Both the position numbers and the translations under genes were made by a program. From an uncultured Clostridia bacterium (GTDB lineage Bacteria > Bacillota > Clostridia > TANB77 > CAG-508), in contig CAKPKI010000072.1 in the NCBI GenBank assembly GCA_934167135.1, positions 1-9,324 on the forward strand: a stretch of 9,324 nt of DNA. The letters are read 5' to 3'. Shown one piece after another: positions 1 through 5,179 of this stretch. How positions within the stretch are numbered: position 1 is the stretch's first letter; every line of letters begins with the position of its first letter. Under the pieces are notes generated by a model. It did no database searches. It saw nothing but the letters and a program-made list of their open reading frames with translations, and was not told the origin of the DNA.

Positions 1-254
1 TTAAAGTAGAAAAACTAGGAAGAGGAATGACATGGTTTGATACAGGTACACATGATGCATTAATAGAAACAGCAAGTTTTGTTCAAACAATTCAAAAACG
101 CCAAGGTCTACAAATATGTTGTCCAGAAGAAATAGCATTTGATAAAGGATGGATAAATTCAGAACAATTATCAAATTTAGCTCAAAAATATATGAAAACA
201 GATTATGGAAAATATTTAAAAGATGTAGCAGACGATGTATTTGGTGAAGAATAG
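1..254 (+). CDS. rfbA: Glucose-1-phosphate thymidylyltransferase, C-terminal part (5' truncated by window)
   Basis: This is the last 83 codons of RmlA/RfbA, read in frame from base 3 because the gene begins before the window. The enzyme joins glucose-1-phosphate and dTTP to give dTDP-glucose, the first step of the dTDP-L-rhamnose pathway, in the cytoplasm. The visible segment opens with KVEKLGRGMTWFDTGTHDAL and continues through a QKRQGL...CCPEEIAFDKGWI stretch. Both are hallmark blocks of the family C-terminal region, including the GTHD loop. The nucleotide-binding N-terminal Rossmann part is not in the window. The gene ends 64 bases before rfbC, which supports a shared transcript. Codon use is strongly A-ending like its neighbours. 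Family assignment is firm; intactness upstream cannot be judged. Confidence 0.95.
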   Translation, partial: KVEKLGRGMTWFDTGTHDALIETASFVQTIQKRQGLQICCPEEIAFDKGWINSEQLSNLAQKYMKTDYGKYLKDVADDVFGEE

Positions 255-276
255 AAAAAATTATTTAATTCAAAAG

Positions 277-318
277 AAAGGAGAGATATCTAGCTAAGAA
301 TTAGATATCTAGTATAAC
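277..318 (+). promoter_or_regulatory. Ribosome-binding site of rfbC with hairpin spacer
   Basis: AAAGGAG at 277-283 is the only good Shine-Dalgarno before rfbC, yet it ends 35 nt from the ATG at 319. The gap holds a perfect 9-bp inverted repeat: 284-292 AGATATCTA pairs with 302-310 TAGATATCT around a 9-nt loop. Folding this stem leaves only 311-318, an effective spacing of 8 nt. The in-frame stop TAG at 310-312 rules out an upstream start in this frame. A hairpin that brings a distant Shine-Dalgarno to its start is known from phage T4 gene 38; its use here is inference. Confidence 0.6.
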
Positions 319-897
319 ATGGGAAAATTTAAAAAAACAGAAACAACAATAGATGGTGTATATATAATAGAACCAACAGTATTTGGAGACAATAGAGGAT
401 ATTTCATGGAAACATACAGCAAAGCTGATTTTGCTGAAATAGGATTAGATTATGACTTTGTACAAGACAATCAATCAAAATCTAAAAAAGGTGTTTTAAG
501 AGGATTACATTTCCAAAAAGAAAATACACAAGCAAAACTAGTAAGATGCATCAAAGGAGAAGTATTTGATGTAGCAGTAGATTTAAGACCAGGTAGCAAA
601 ACATATGGTAAATGGGAAGGTGTTATATTAACAGAAGAAAATAAAAAGATGTTTATGATACCAAAAGGGTTTGCACATGGATTTTTAGTATTATCTGATG
701 AAGCAGAATTTGCCTACAAATGTGATGATATATATAATCACGAAGCAGAAGGCGGATTAAAATTTGATGACCCAGATATTGCAATAGAATGGCCAATGGG
801 AGATTTAAAACCAGAAGATTTATTAACATCTGAAAAAGATGCAAAATGGCCATCATTAAAAGAATTAAAAGAAACAGATTTATTTAAAAATTTATAA
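319..897 (+). CDS. rfbC: dTDP-4-dehydrorhamnose 3,5-epimerase
   Basis: RmlC/RfbC converts dTDP-4-keto-6-deoxyglucose to dTDP-4-keto-rhamnose by epimerising C3 and C5. It is a cytosolic cupin of usual length (192 residues). The diagnostic block GVLRGLHFQ carries the catalytic His at residue 64. A second His lies in IPKGFAHGF (residue 120), the candidate catalytic Tyr is at about 133 in FAYKCDD, and SEKDA near 174 holds the Asp expected to pair with the His. The N-terminus MGKFKKTET...EPTVFGDNRGYFMETY matches the family from its first strand. ATG 319 is chosen because an in-frame stop lies just upstream at 310. The gene lies between rfbA and rfbB, 27 nt before rfbB. The unusual feature is its ribosome-binding site, described separately. 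Confidence 0.97.
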   Translation: MGKFKKTETTIDGVYIIEPTVFGDNRGYFMETYSKADFAEIGLDYDFVQDNQSKSKKGVLRGLHFQKENTQAKLVRCIKGEVFDVAVDLRPGSKTYGKWEGVILTEENKKMFMIPKGFAHGFLVLSDEAEFAYKCDDIYNHEAEGGLKFDDPDIAIEWPMGDLKPEDLLTSEKDAKWPSLKELKETDLFKNL

Positions 898-924
898 AAT
901 AGACGGAAAAAGGAGAAATATAAA

Positions 925-1890
925 ATGAAAAATATAATGGTAACAGGTGCAGCAGGATTTATAGGAGCAAACTTTGCAGAATATTTTGTAAATAAACATC
1001 CTGACTATAACATAATAGTAGTAGATAAATTGACATATGCTGGAAATCTAGCAAATTTAGATAAAGTAAAAGACAAAATTACATTTGTACAAGCTGATAT
1101 ATGTGATTTTGAAAAAATGCAAGAAGTATTTGAAAAATATCAAATAAATGGTGTGATTCATTTTGCAGCTGAATCACATGTAGACAATAGTATAAAAACA
1201 CCATTTGTATTTACAAAAACAAATGTGTTAGGAACACATACATTATTAGAAACAGCAAGAAGAGCATGGGGAGAAGGTTCAGAAAACAAATTTGTACATA
1301 TATCAACAGATGAAGTATATGGTGCATTAGGAGAAGAAGGATATTTTACAGAAACATCTCCAATCCAACCAAGTAGTCCATATTCATCATCAAAAGCAAG
1401 TTCAGATTTAGTTGCATTAGCATATCATACAACATATAAAATGAATGTAACAGTAACAAACTGTTCAAATAATTACGGACCATATCAACACAATGAAAAG
1501 CTAATACCACATATGATTAAATTAGCTTTAAATGACGAAAAATTACCTGTATATGGAGAAGGAAAAAATATAAGAGACTGGTTATATGTAGAAGACCATT
1601 GTAAAGCAATAGATATGGTATTCCATAATGGTAGAGCGGGAGAAAGATATAATATAGGTGGACACAATGAAAAAAGAAATATAGAAATTGTAAAACTTAT
1701 ATTACAACGTTTAGGAAAGTCAGAGGATTTAATCGAACATGTTGCTGATAGAAAAGGACATGATTACAGATATGCGATAGACCCAACAAAAATTAAAACA
1801 GAATTAGGATGGGAACCAGAAACAAAATTTGAAGATGGAATTGTAAAAACAATAGACTGGTATTTAGCAAATCCAGATTGGTTAAAATAA
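925..1890 (+). CDS. rfbB: dTDP-glucose 4,6-dehydratase
   Basis: RmlB/RfbB is an NAD-dependent short-chain dehydrogenase/reductase of the extended type. It removes water from dTDP-glucose to give dTDP-4-keto-6-deoxyglucose, the substrate of the rfbC product. The glycine-rich NAD motif TGAAGFIG is at residues 7-14. The STDEVYG block has Thr128, Asp129 and Glu130, the catalytic trio of this family, and YSSSK gives Tyr153 and Lys157. NCSNNYGPYQ and RDWLYVEDHC are further family signatures. At 321 residues it is slightly shorter than many RmlB proteins but looks complete. AAGGAG at 910-915 sits 9 nt before the ATG. It is the last gene of the sugar operon, followed at once by a strong stem-loop terminator. 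Confidence 0.97.
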   Translation: MKNIMVTGAAGFIGANFAEYFVNKHPDYNIIVVDKLTYAGNLANLDKVKDKITFVQADICDFEKMQEVFEKYQINGVIHFAAESHVDNSIKTPFVFTKTNVLGTHTLLETARRAWGEGSENKFVHISTDEVYGALGEEGYFTETSPIQPSSPYSSSKASSDLVALAYHTTYKMNVTVTNCSNNYGPYQHNEKLIPHMIKLALNDEKLPVYGEGKNIRDWLYVEDHCKAIDMVFHNGRAGERYNIGGHNEKRNIEIVKLILQRLGKSEDLIEHVADRKGHDYRYAIDPTKIKTELGWEPETKFEDGIVKTIDWYLANPDWLK

Positions 1891-1905
1891 TTTGGAACTG
1901 CACTG

Positions 1906-1974
1906 CCGAAAATTTTGTGACTCAATTATTATGTATATAAATATTTGAGCATAGAGTTTTCGGTTTTAATATTT
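1906..1974 (+). terminator. Intrinsic terminator after rfbB
   Basis: A long stem-loop begins 15 bases after the rfbB stop. CCGAAAA at 1906-1912 pairs with TTTTCGG at 1957-1963. The helix continues through seven pairs, three of them G-U (1913-1919 with 1950-1956), a bulged A at 1920, and CTCAA/TTGAG (1921-1925 with 1945-1949), around a 19-nt loop. TTTTAATATTT follows directly. The 3' side is T-rich but not a pure T run. The opposite strand has no comparable tail, so it should act on + strand transcripts and separate the sugar genes from yqeK. Confidence 0.8.
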
Positions 1975-1994
1975 AAGTAGGAAAGGTATAAAAC

Positions 1995-2579
1995 ATGAAA
2001 TCTATAGAAGAAATGAAAAAAGACCTAAAAGAGTTATTATCAAAAAGAAGATATGAGCATTCAATTGGAGTAATGAATATGGCAGAAGAACTTGCAAAAA
2101 TATATAATGTAGATATACAAAATGCAAAAATCGCGGGATTACTTCATGATAATGCCAAAGAAATGAAAAAAGAAGAAATATTAAAATATGTTAAAGAAAA
2201 TAAAATCAAAATAAACAAATTTGAAAGACTTAATCTTCCTATATTACATGGAAAAATAGGTGCTGATATTGCTAAAAAGAAATATGGAGTAAATGAAAAA
2301 ATTCAGAAAGCTATAGAATACCATACAACAACTAATCCTAAAATGGATATGCTTGCAAAAATAATATATGTATCTGATAAAGTTGAATTAACAAGAAAAT
2401 CAGACAAGTTTGATATTAAACTTGAAAGAAATTTGGCTAAACAAGATATAGACCAAGCATTACTACTTATATTAAATAATACAACAAAATATTTAGTAGA
2501 TAATGACAAAATGATATCAGTAGAAAGTATTGCAACTAGAAATAAATTAATAAATATTGCCAAAAATCCAAAATTGTAA
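1995..2579 (+). CDS. yqeK: YqeK-type HD-domain phosphohydrolase (probable symmetrical Ap4A hydrolase)
   Basis: This 194-residue cytosolic protein matches the YqeK family, whose studied members split diadenosine tetraphosphate (Ap4A) symmetrically into two ADP. The metal-binding set expected for the HD fold is visible: His22 in RYEHSIGV, His51-Asp52 in AGLLHDNAKE, His85 in LPILHG, His110 in YHTTT and Asp128 in IYVSDKVE. Two blocks differ from the usual forms: HTTT where HTTG is common, and SDKVELTR where ADYIEPNR is common. No ligand is lost. AGGAAAGG at 1979-1986 supports the ATG at 1995. In Bacillus yqeK lies between nadD and rsfS, but here it stands after a terminator and 28 nt before rsmE. 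Its promoter was not identified. Confidence 0.9.
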   Translation: MKSIEEMKKDLKELLSKRRYEHSIGVMNMAEELAKIYNVDIQNAKIAGLLHDNAKEMKKEEILKYVKENKIKINKFERLNLPILHGKIGADIAKKKYGVNEKIQKAIEYHTTTNPKMDMLAKIIYVSDKVELTRKSDKFDIKLERNLAKQDIDQALLLILNNTTKYLVDNDKMISVESIATRNKLINIAKNPKL

Positions 2580-2607
2580 TATAATACACAATGAAAAGGA
2601 GAAATCT

Positions 2608-3366
2608 ATGCCAAAATTTTTTGTTACAACTAATCAAATTAATAATGAATATATTACTATAGAGAATGAAGATGTAAAACATATAAAAAGTGTATTAAGA
2701 GCAAAAAAAGAAGAAATACTTGAAATATGTAATTCAGAAACATCAAAAAATTATCTTTGTAAAATTGAAGATTTAACAGATAACTATATAAAGTGCAAAA
2801 TAATTAGTGATATTTCTTCTGATGCAGAATCCAATATACACATAACTATATTTCAAGGATTACCAAAAGCAGATAAAATGGAATTAATAATACAAAAATC
2901 TGTTGAATTAGGAGCTTTTGATATAACTCCAGTTGAAATGAAGAGATGTATAGTCAGATTAGATTCAAAAGACAAAATAAAAAAGATAGAAAGATGGAAA
3001 AAAATATCAGAAGTTGCTGCAAAGCAATGCGGGCGAGATATTATTCCCAATATTAATAATATAAGTAATATAAGCGATATTTGCAAAAAGATTAGTGAAT
3101 ATAATTTAGTGTTAGTAGCATATGAAAAGGAAAAAGAGAATACTATAAAAAAAGAACTTTTGATGTTAAAAGAACATATGAAAACATCTAAAGATATAGT
3201 AAAAGTAGGAGTCATAATAGGACCAGAAGGTGGACTAGAAGAAAATGATGTTAATATACTAAAACAAAATGGTGCAAAAATAGTAACTTTAGGAAACAGA
3301 ATTTTAAGAACTGAGACAGTTGCACTGAACATTCTTAGTGTAATTTCATATGAATTAGAACAATAA
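2608..3366 (+). CDS. rsmE: 16S rRNA (uracil1498-N3)-methyltransferase
   Basis: RsmE is a SPOUT-class enzyme that uses S-adenosylmethionine to methylate N3 of U1498 in helix 44 of 16S rRNA. The protein begins MPKFFV, as the family does, with an N-terminal RNA-binding barrel (about 1-70). The C-terminal knotted methyltransferase domain follows. GPEGGLEENDV (205 onward) and LGNRILRTETVA (228 onward) are the two knot motifs that bind the cofactor. The open frame reaches back to 2557, but ATG 2608 is preferred: AAAAGGAG lies just upstream, and the extra 17 residues match nothing in the family and would overlap yqeK. This gives 252 residues, normal for RsmE. It sits between yqeK and a membrane protein gene, probably on one transcript. 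Confidence 0.95.
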   Translation: MPKFFVTTNQINNEYITIENEDVKHIKSVLRAKKEEILEICNSETSKNYLCKIEDLTDNYIKCKIISDISSDAESNIHITIFQGLPKADKMELIIQKSVELGAFDITPVEMKRCIVRLDSKDKIKKIERWKKISEVAAKQCGRDIIPNINNISNISDICKKISEYNLVLVAYEKEKENTIKKELLMLKEHMKTSKDIVKVGVIIGPEGGLEENDVNILKQNGAKIVTLGNRILRTETVALNILSVISYELEQ

Positions 3367-3379
3367 TGGGGAGATAAAG

Positions 3380-3862
3380 ATGAAAAAGATTAAAAATATA
3401 TTAAAACAAAATATAATCTTAAATTTAACATATGCAGTAGTCATATTAATATACTTTGTGTTTTTTAGCACACAATATACTAAAATTCCTAACTTGCAAC
3501 TAGATTTTTATATAAATATTTCAAGCTTATTTTTACTTGCTATTGCATTAATAATAATGGAAATATCTTTTAAAAAAGATGATATTTTAGCATTTTTAAA
3601 TGGAATTGAATTTGTAGCAATAGCAATCTTTATACTATTAACACAACATATAACAAGACAATTCAATTATAGTATACAAGCATATACCTTGTCTGGTGCT
3701 GATATTTTTGCAGTATATTATGTGTTAAAATCTGCTATATTATATACCAAAGACCAACAAAATAGATTAAATAGCTTGAGTGATATTAAAGATATAGTAA
3801 AAGATGAACCAATAAAGAAAGCATCAAAGCGAAAAAATAAGAAAATAGAGGAAGGAAAATAA
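3380..3862 (+). CDS. Unrecognised small membrane protein with four predicted helices
   Basis: I do not recognise this 160-residue protein. It has a short Lys-rich N-terminus and four hydrophobic segments at about 12-30, 42-62, 69-88 and 104-122, with short loops between them. A highly charged tail (124-160) contains clusters such as KKASKRKNKK. By the positive-inside rule both ends are likely cytoplasmic. No catalytic motif, signal peptide or metal cluster is visible. GGGGAG at 3368-3373 sits 6 nt before the ATG, and the gene starts only 13 nt after rsmE stops, so the two are almost certainly co-transcribed and perhaps coupled. Codon use matches the neighbours, so this looks like a resident lineage-specific gene. 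The Lys/Arg tail could contact RNA or acidic lipids, but nothing in the sequence proves that. Confidence 0.85.
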   Translation: MKKIKNILKQNIILNLTYAVVILIYFVFFSTQYTKIPNLQLDFYINISSLFLLAIALIIMEISFKKDDILAFLNGIEFVAIAIFILLTQHITRQFNYSIQAYTLSGADIFAVYYVLKSAILYTKDQQNRLNSLSDIKDIVKDEPIKKASKRKNKKIEEGK

Positions 3863-3881
3863 GGATTTTGACCGTATTTAC

Positions 3882-3910
3882 TGGACTTATTGATAAATAT
3901 GTAGTAAAAT
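3882..3910 (+). promoter_or_regulatory. Candidate sigma-A promoter for remA-rpoZ-gmk
   Basis: TGGACT (3882-3887) and TAAAAT (3905-3910) are separated by 17 bases and match the vegetative consensus at 4 of 6 and 5 of 6 positions. They lie in the 113-base gap before remA, the most likely place for an operon promoter. A second weak pair, TTGACC at 3868 with GATAAA at 3892, overlaps it. AT-rich DNA yields such matches by chance, so this is only a candidate. Confidence 0.3.
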
Positions 3911-3975
3911 TAAAGTCAAGGATAAAATAATAAAAGTTCAGAATATAAATAATTAACGCAGAAAGGATGATGAAA

Positions 3976-4242
3976 ATGCAATTAGTAAATATCGGATTTG
4001 GAAATATAATAGCTGCAAATAAAATTGTAGCAATTGTAAGCCCTGAATCTGCTCCCATAAAAAGAATGATACAAGAAGCAAAAGATGGAAAAACTGCTGT
4101 TGACGCCACTTGTGGCAGAAGAACTAGAGCTGTATTAATAATGGATTCTGGACATATAATTCTATCTGCTGTACAACCAGAAACAGTGGCAGGAAGAGTT
4201 GATAAAGATATAACGCCTGCACCAACAGTTGCAGATGAATAA
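3976..4242 (+). CDS. remA: RemA-family (DUF370) DNA-binding regulator
   Basis: This 88-residue protein matches RemA of Bacillus subtilis, a small DNA-binding protein that activates extracellular-matrix operons and osmoprotection genes there. The family core is intact: [18 protein letters not shown], then [14 protein letters not shown], then [13 protein letters not shown], then the [18 protein letters not shown] end. The GRRTRA stretch is the conserved basic patch. Three in-frame ATGs lie at 3967, 3970 and 3976. The last is chosen because AAAGGA at 3962-3967 overlaps the first ATG and ends 8 nt before 3976, and because family members begin right at the NIGFGN strand. The target genes in this organism cannot be told from the window. 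RemA next to gmk and rpoZ is the standard arrangement across many Bacillota. Confidence 0.92.
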   Translation: MQLVNIGFGNIIAANKIVAIVSPESAPIKRMIQEAKDGKTAVDATCGRRTRAVLIMDSGHIILSAVQPETVAGRVDKDITPAPTVADE

Positions 4243-4261
4243 TAAATGGAGGTGATGTAAA

Positions 4262-4486
4262 ATGATGGTAAAACCAACTGTACAAGAGTTATTAAAAAAA
4301 GCAAAAAATAGATATGAATTAGTAATAGCCACATCAAAAAGAGCTAGACAAATAGCAAATGGAGCAGATGTAAAAACAAAAGTAAAAGAAGAATCACCAG
4401 TTACTCTTGCTGCTAATGAAATTGCAGAAGGTGAAGTTGAAATTATTGAACCAAAAGAAGATGTAATAGAAAGAGGAGAAGAATAA
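4262..4486 (+). CDS. rpoZ: DNA-directed RNA polymerase omega subunit
   Basis: Omega binds the C-terminal region of the beta-prime subunit and helps assemble and stabilise RNA polymerase. The 74-residue protein carries the family block NRYELVIATSKRARQI at about 16-31 and the downstream PVTLAANEIAEGEVEI segment. An acidic tail (EPKEDVIERGEE) ends the protein. The Shine-Dalgarno, GGAGGTGAT at 4248-4256, is near perfect. Starts at 4262 and 4265 (ATGATG) are both possible; 4262 gives 9 nt spacing from GGAGG. The stop codon shares its last base with the gmk start (TAATG), so the two are probably translationally coupled. Here rpoZ comes before gmk, the reverse of the Bacillus order. Confidence 0.93.
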   Translation: MMVKPTVQELLKKAKNRYELVIATSKRARQIANGADVKTKVKEESPVTLAANEIAEGEVEIIEPKEDVIERGEE

Positions 4487-5052
4487 TGTTAGTAATATTA
4501 TCAGGAGTATCTGGAGCAGGAAAAGATACTATAAAAAGGGAATTAATGGAAAGAATGCCTAATATAGTTACATTACCTTCTTTTACATCTAGAGAGATGA
4601 GAACTGGAGAAATAGAAGGTGATCATTATCATTTTATTAGCAAGGACGAGTTTGAAGAAAAAATACGCAAAGGCGATTTTTACGAATATGACCTTCATCA
4701 CGGAAATTATTACGGAACATCAAGAGAATTGATGGGAAATAAAATTAAAGAGGGCAAAATAATTGTAAAAGATATAGAAGTTAATGGAACTGAAAATCTT
4801 TTGAAGATTTTGGGAAATGATACAAGAATTGTAACTATATTTTTGAAGGTTGAAAAAGAAGAATTAAAAAGACGTCTAATCGAAAGAGGAGATAATATTC
4901 AAGATATAGAAGTTAGACTAGGCAGATTAGAATATGAGGAAGATAAAATCAAACTTTATGATTATGTTATTAAAAATGATGATTTTGAAAAAACTGTTCA
5001 GGTTATTATGACTATTATTGAAAATGAAAAAAGATTAGAAAACGAAAAATAA
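4486..5052 (+). CDS. gmk: Guanylate kinase (divergent, short form)
   Basis: Guanylate kinase phosphorylates GMP to GDP with ATP, an essential cytosolic step of guanine nucleotide synthesis. The P-loop at residues 7-15 reads GVSGAGKDT; most family members have GPSG(A/V)GK(G/S)T, so Pro8 and the residue before Thr are changed. The GMP-binding side is well kept: FTSREMRTGEIEGDHYHF carries the Ser and two Arg residues, and DFYEYDLHHGNYYGTSRE carries the Glu and Tyr contacts. RLGRLEYEE and YDYVIKNDDF form the lid and C-terminal end. At 188 residues it is somewhat shorter than the usual 200-210. GAGGAG at 4473-4478 and the TAATG overlap with rpoZ set the start. The context strongly supports the gmk call over another P-loop kinase, and activity is likely. 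No clear terminator follows. Confidence 0.88.
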   Translation: MLVILSGVSGAGKDTIKRELMERMPNIVTLPSFTSREMRTGEIEGDHYHFISKDEFEEKIRKGDFYEYDLHHGNYYGTSRELMGNKIKEGKIIVKDIEVNGTENLLKILGNDTRIVTIFLKVEKEELKRRLIERGDNIQDIEVRLGRLEYEEDKIKLYDYVIKNDDFEKTVQVIMTIIENEKRLENEK

Positions 5053-5059
5053 AAAAGAA

Positions 5060-5088
5060 TTGACAATTTTACATAATTATAGTATAAT
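5060..5088 (+). promoter_or_regulatory. Perfect-consensus sigma-A promoter for the lipoprotein gene
   Basis: TTGACA (5060-5065) and TATAAT (5083-5088) are both exact vegetative consensus hexamers with the ideal 17-base spacer. They begin 8 bases after the gmk stop. Transcription should start near 5095, leaving a leader of about 85 nt before the lipoprotein start codon. It is by far the strongest promoter-like sequence in the window. Confidence 0.85.
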
Positions 5089-5094
5089 TGGTAA

Positions 5095-5173
5095 GAGTTT
5101 TTACTTAATTATTAAAAACTTCCGCTTTTTCAGCTTAGGCTGTTCATATAGATAAAAAAATTTTTTGGGAGGT
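5095..5173 (+). other. Structured 5' leader of the lipoprotein mRNA
   Basis: AGTTTTTA (5096-5103) pairs exactly with TAAAAACT (5113-5120), which places an 8-bp hairpin at the very 5' end of the predicted transcript. ACTTCC (5118-5123) can instead pair with the Shine-Dalgarno GGAGGT (5168-5173) in six pairs, one of them G-U. The two pairings share bases 5118-5120 and exclude each other. A short CAGC/GCTG hairpin (5131-5142) and an A7T6 run (5154-5166) lie between. Whether this controls translation is inference. Confidence 0.35.
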
Positions 5174-5179
5174 ATGCAT

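Noticed and set aside
2853..3332. 159-codon open frame on the minus strand inside rsmE
   Set aside because: It lies antisense to strongly conserved SPOUT motifs and has low-complexity Ser/Ile/Phe content; it is a shadow frame.
3869..3919. Weak inverted repeats (GACTT/AAGTC and TTGAC/GTCAA) after the membrane protein gene
   Set aside because: They are only 5 bp, overlap each other and lack a T tail, so they do not support a terminator.
3786..4337. 183-codon open frame on the minus strand across remA and the gap before it
   Set aside because: Its Leu/Ile/Val-rich product is the usual antisense shadow of A-rich Lys/Glu codons. It has no family match, and remA beneath it is certain.
5165..5179. 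TTG start giving five extra residues on the lipoprotein
   Set aside because: It overlaps the Shine-Dalgarno, and the ATG at 5180 has proper spacing and starts a standard lipoprotein signal peptide.
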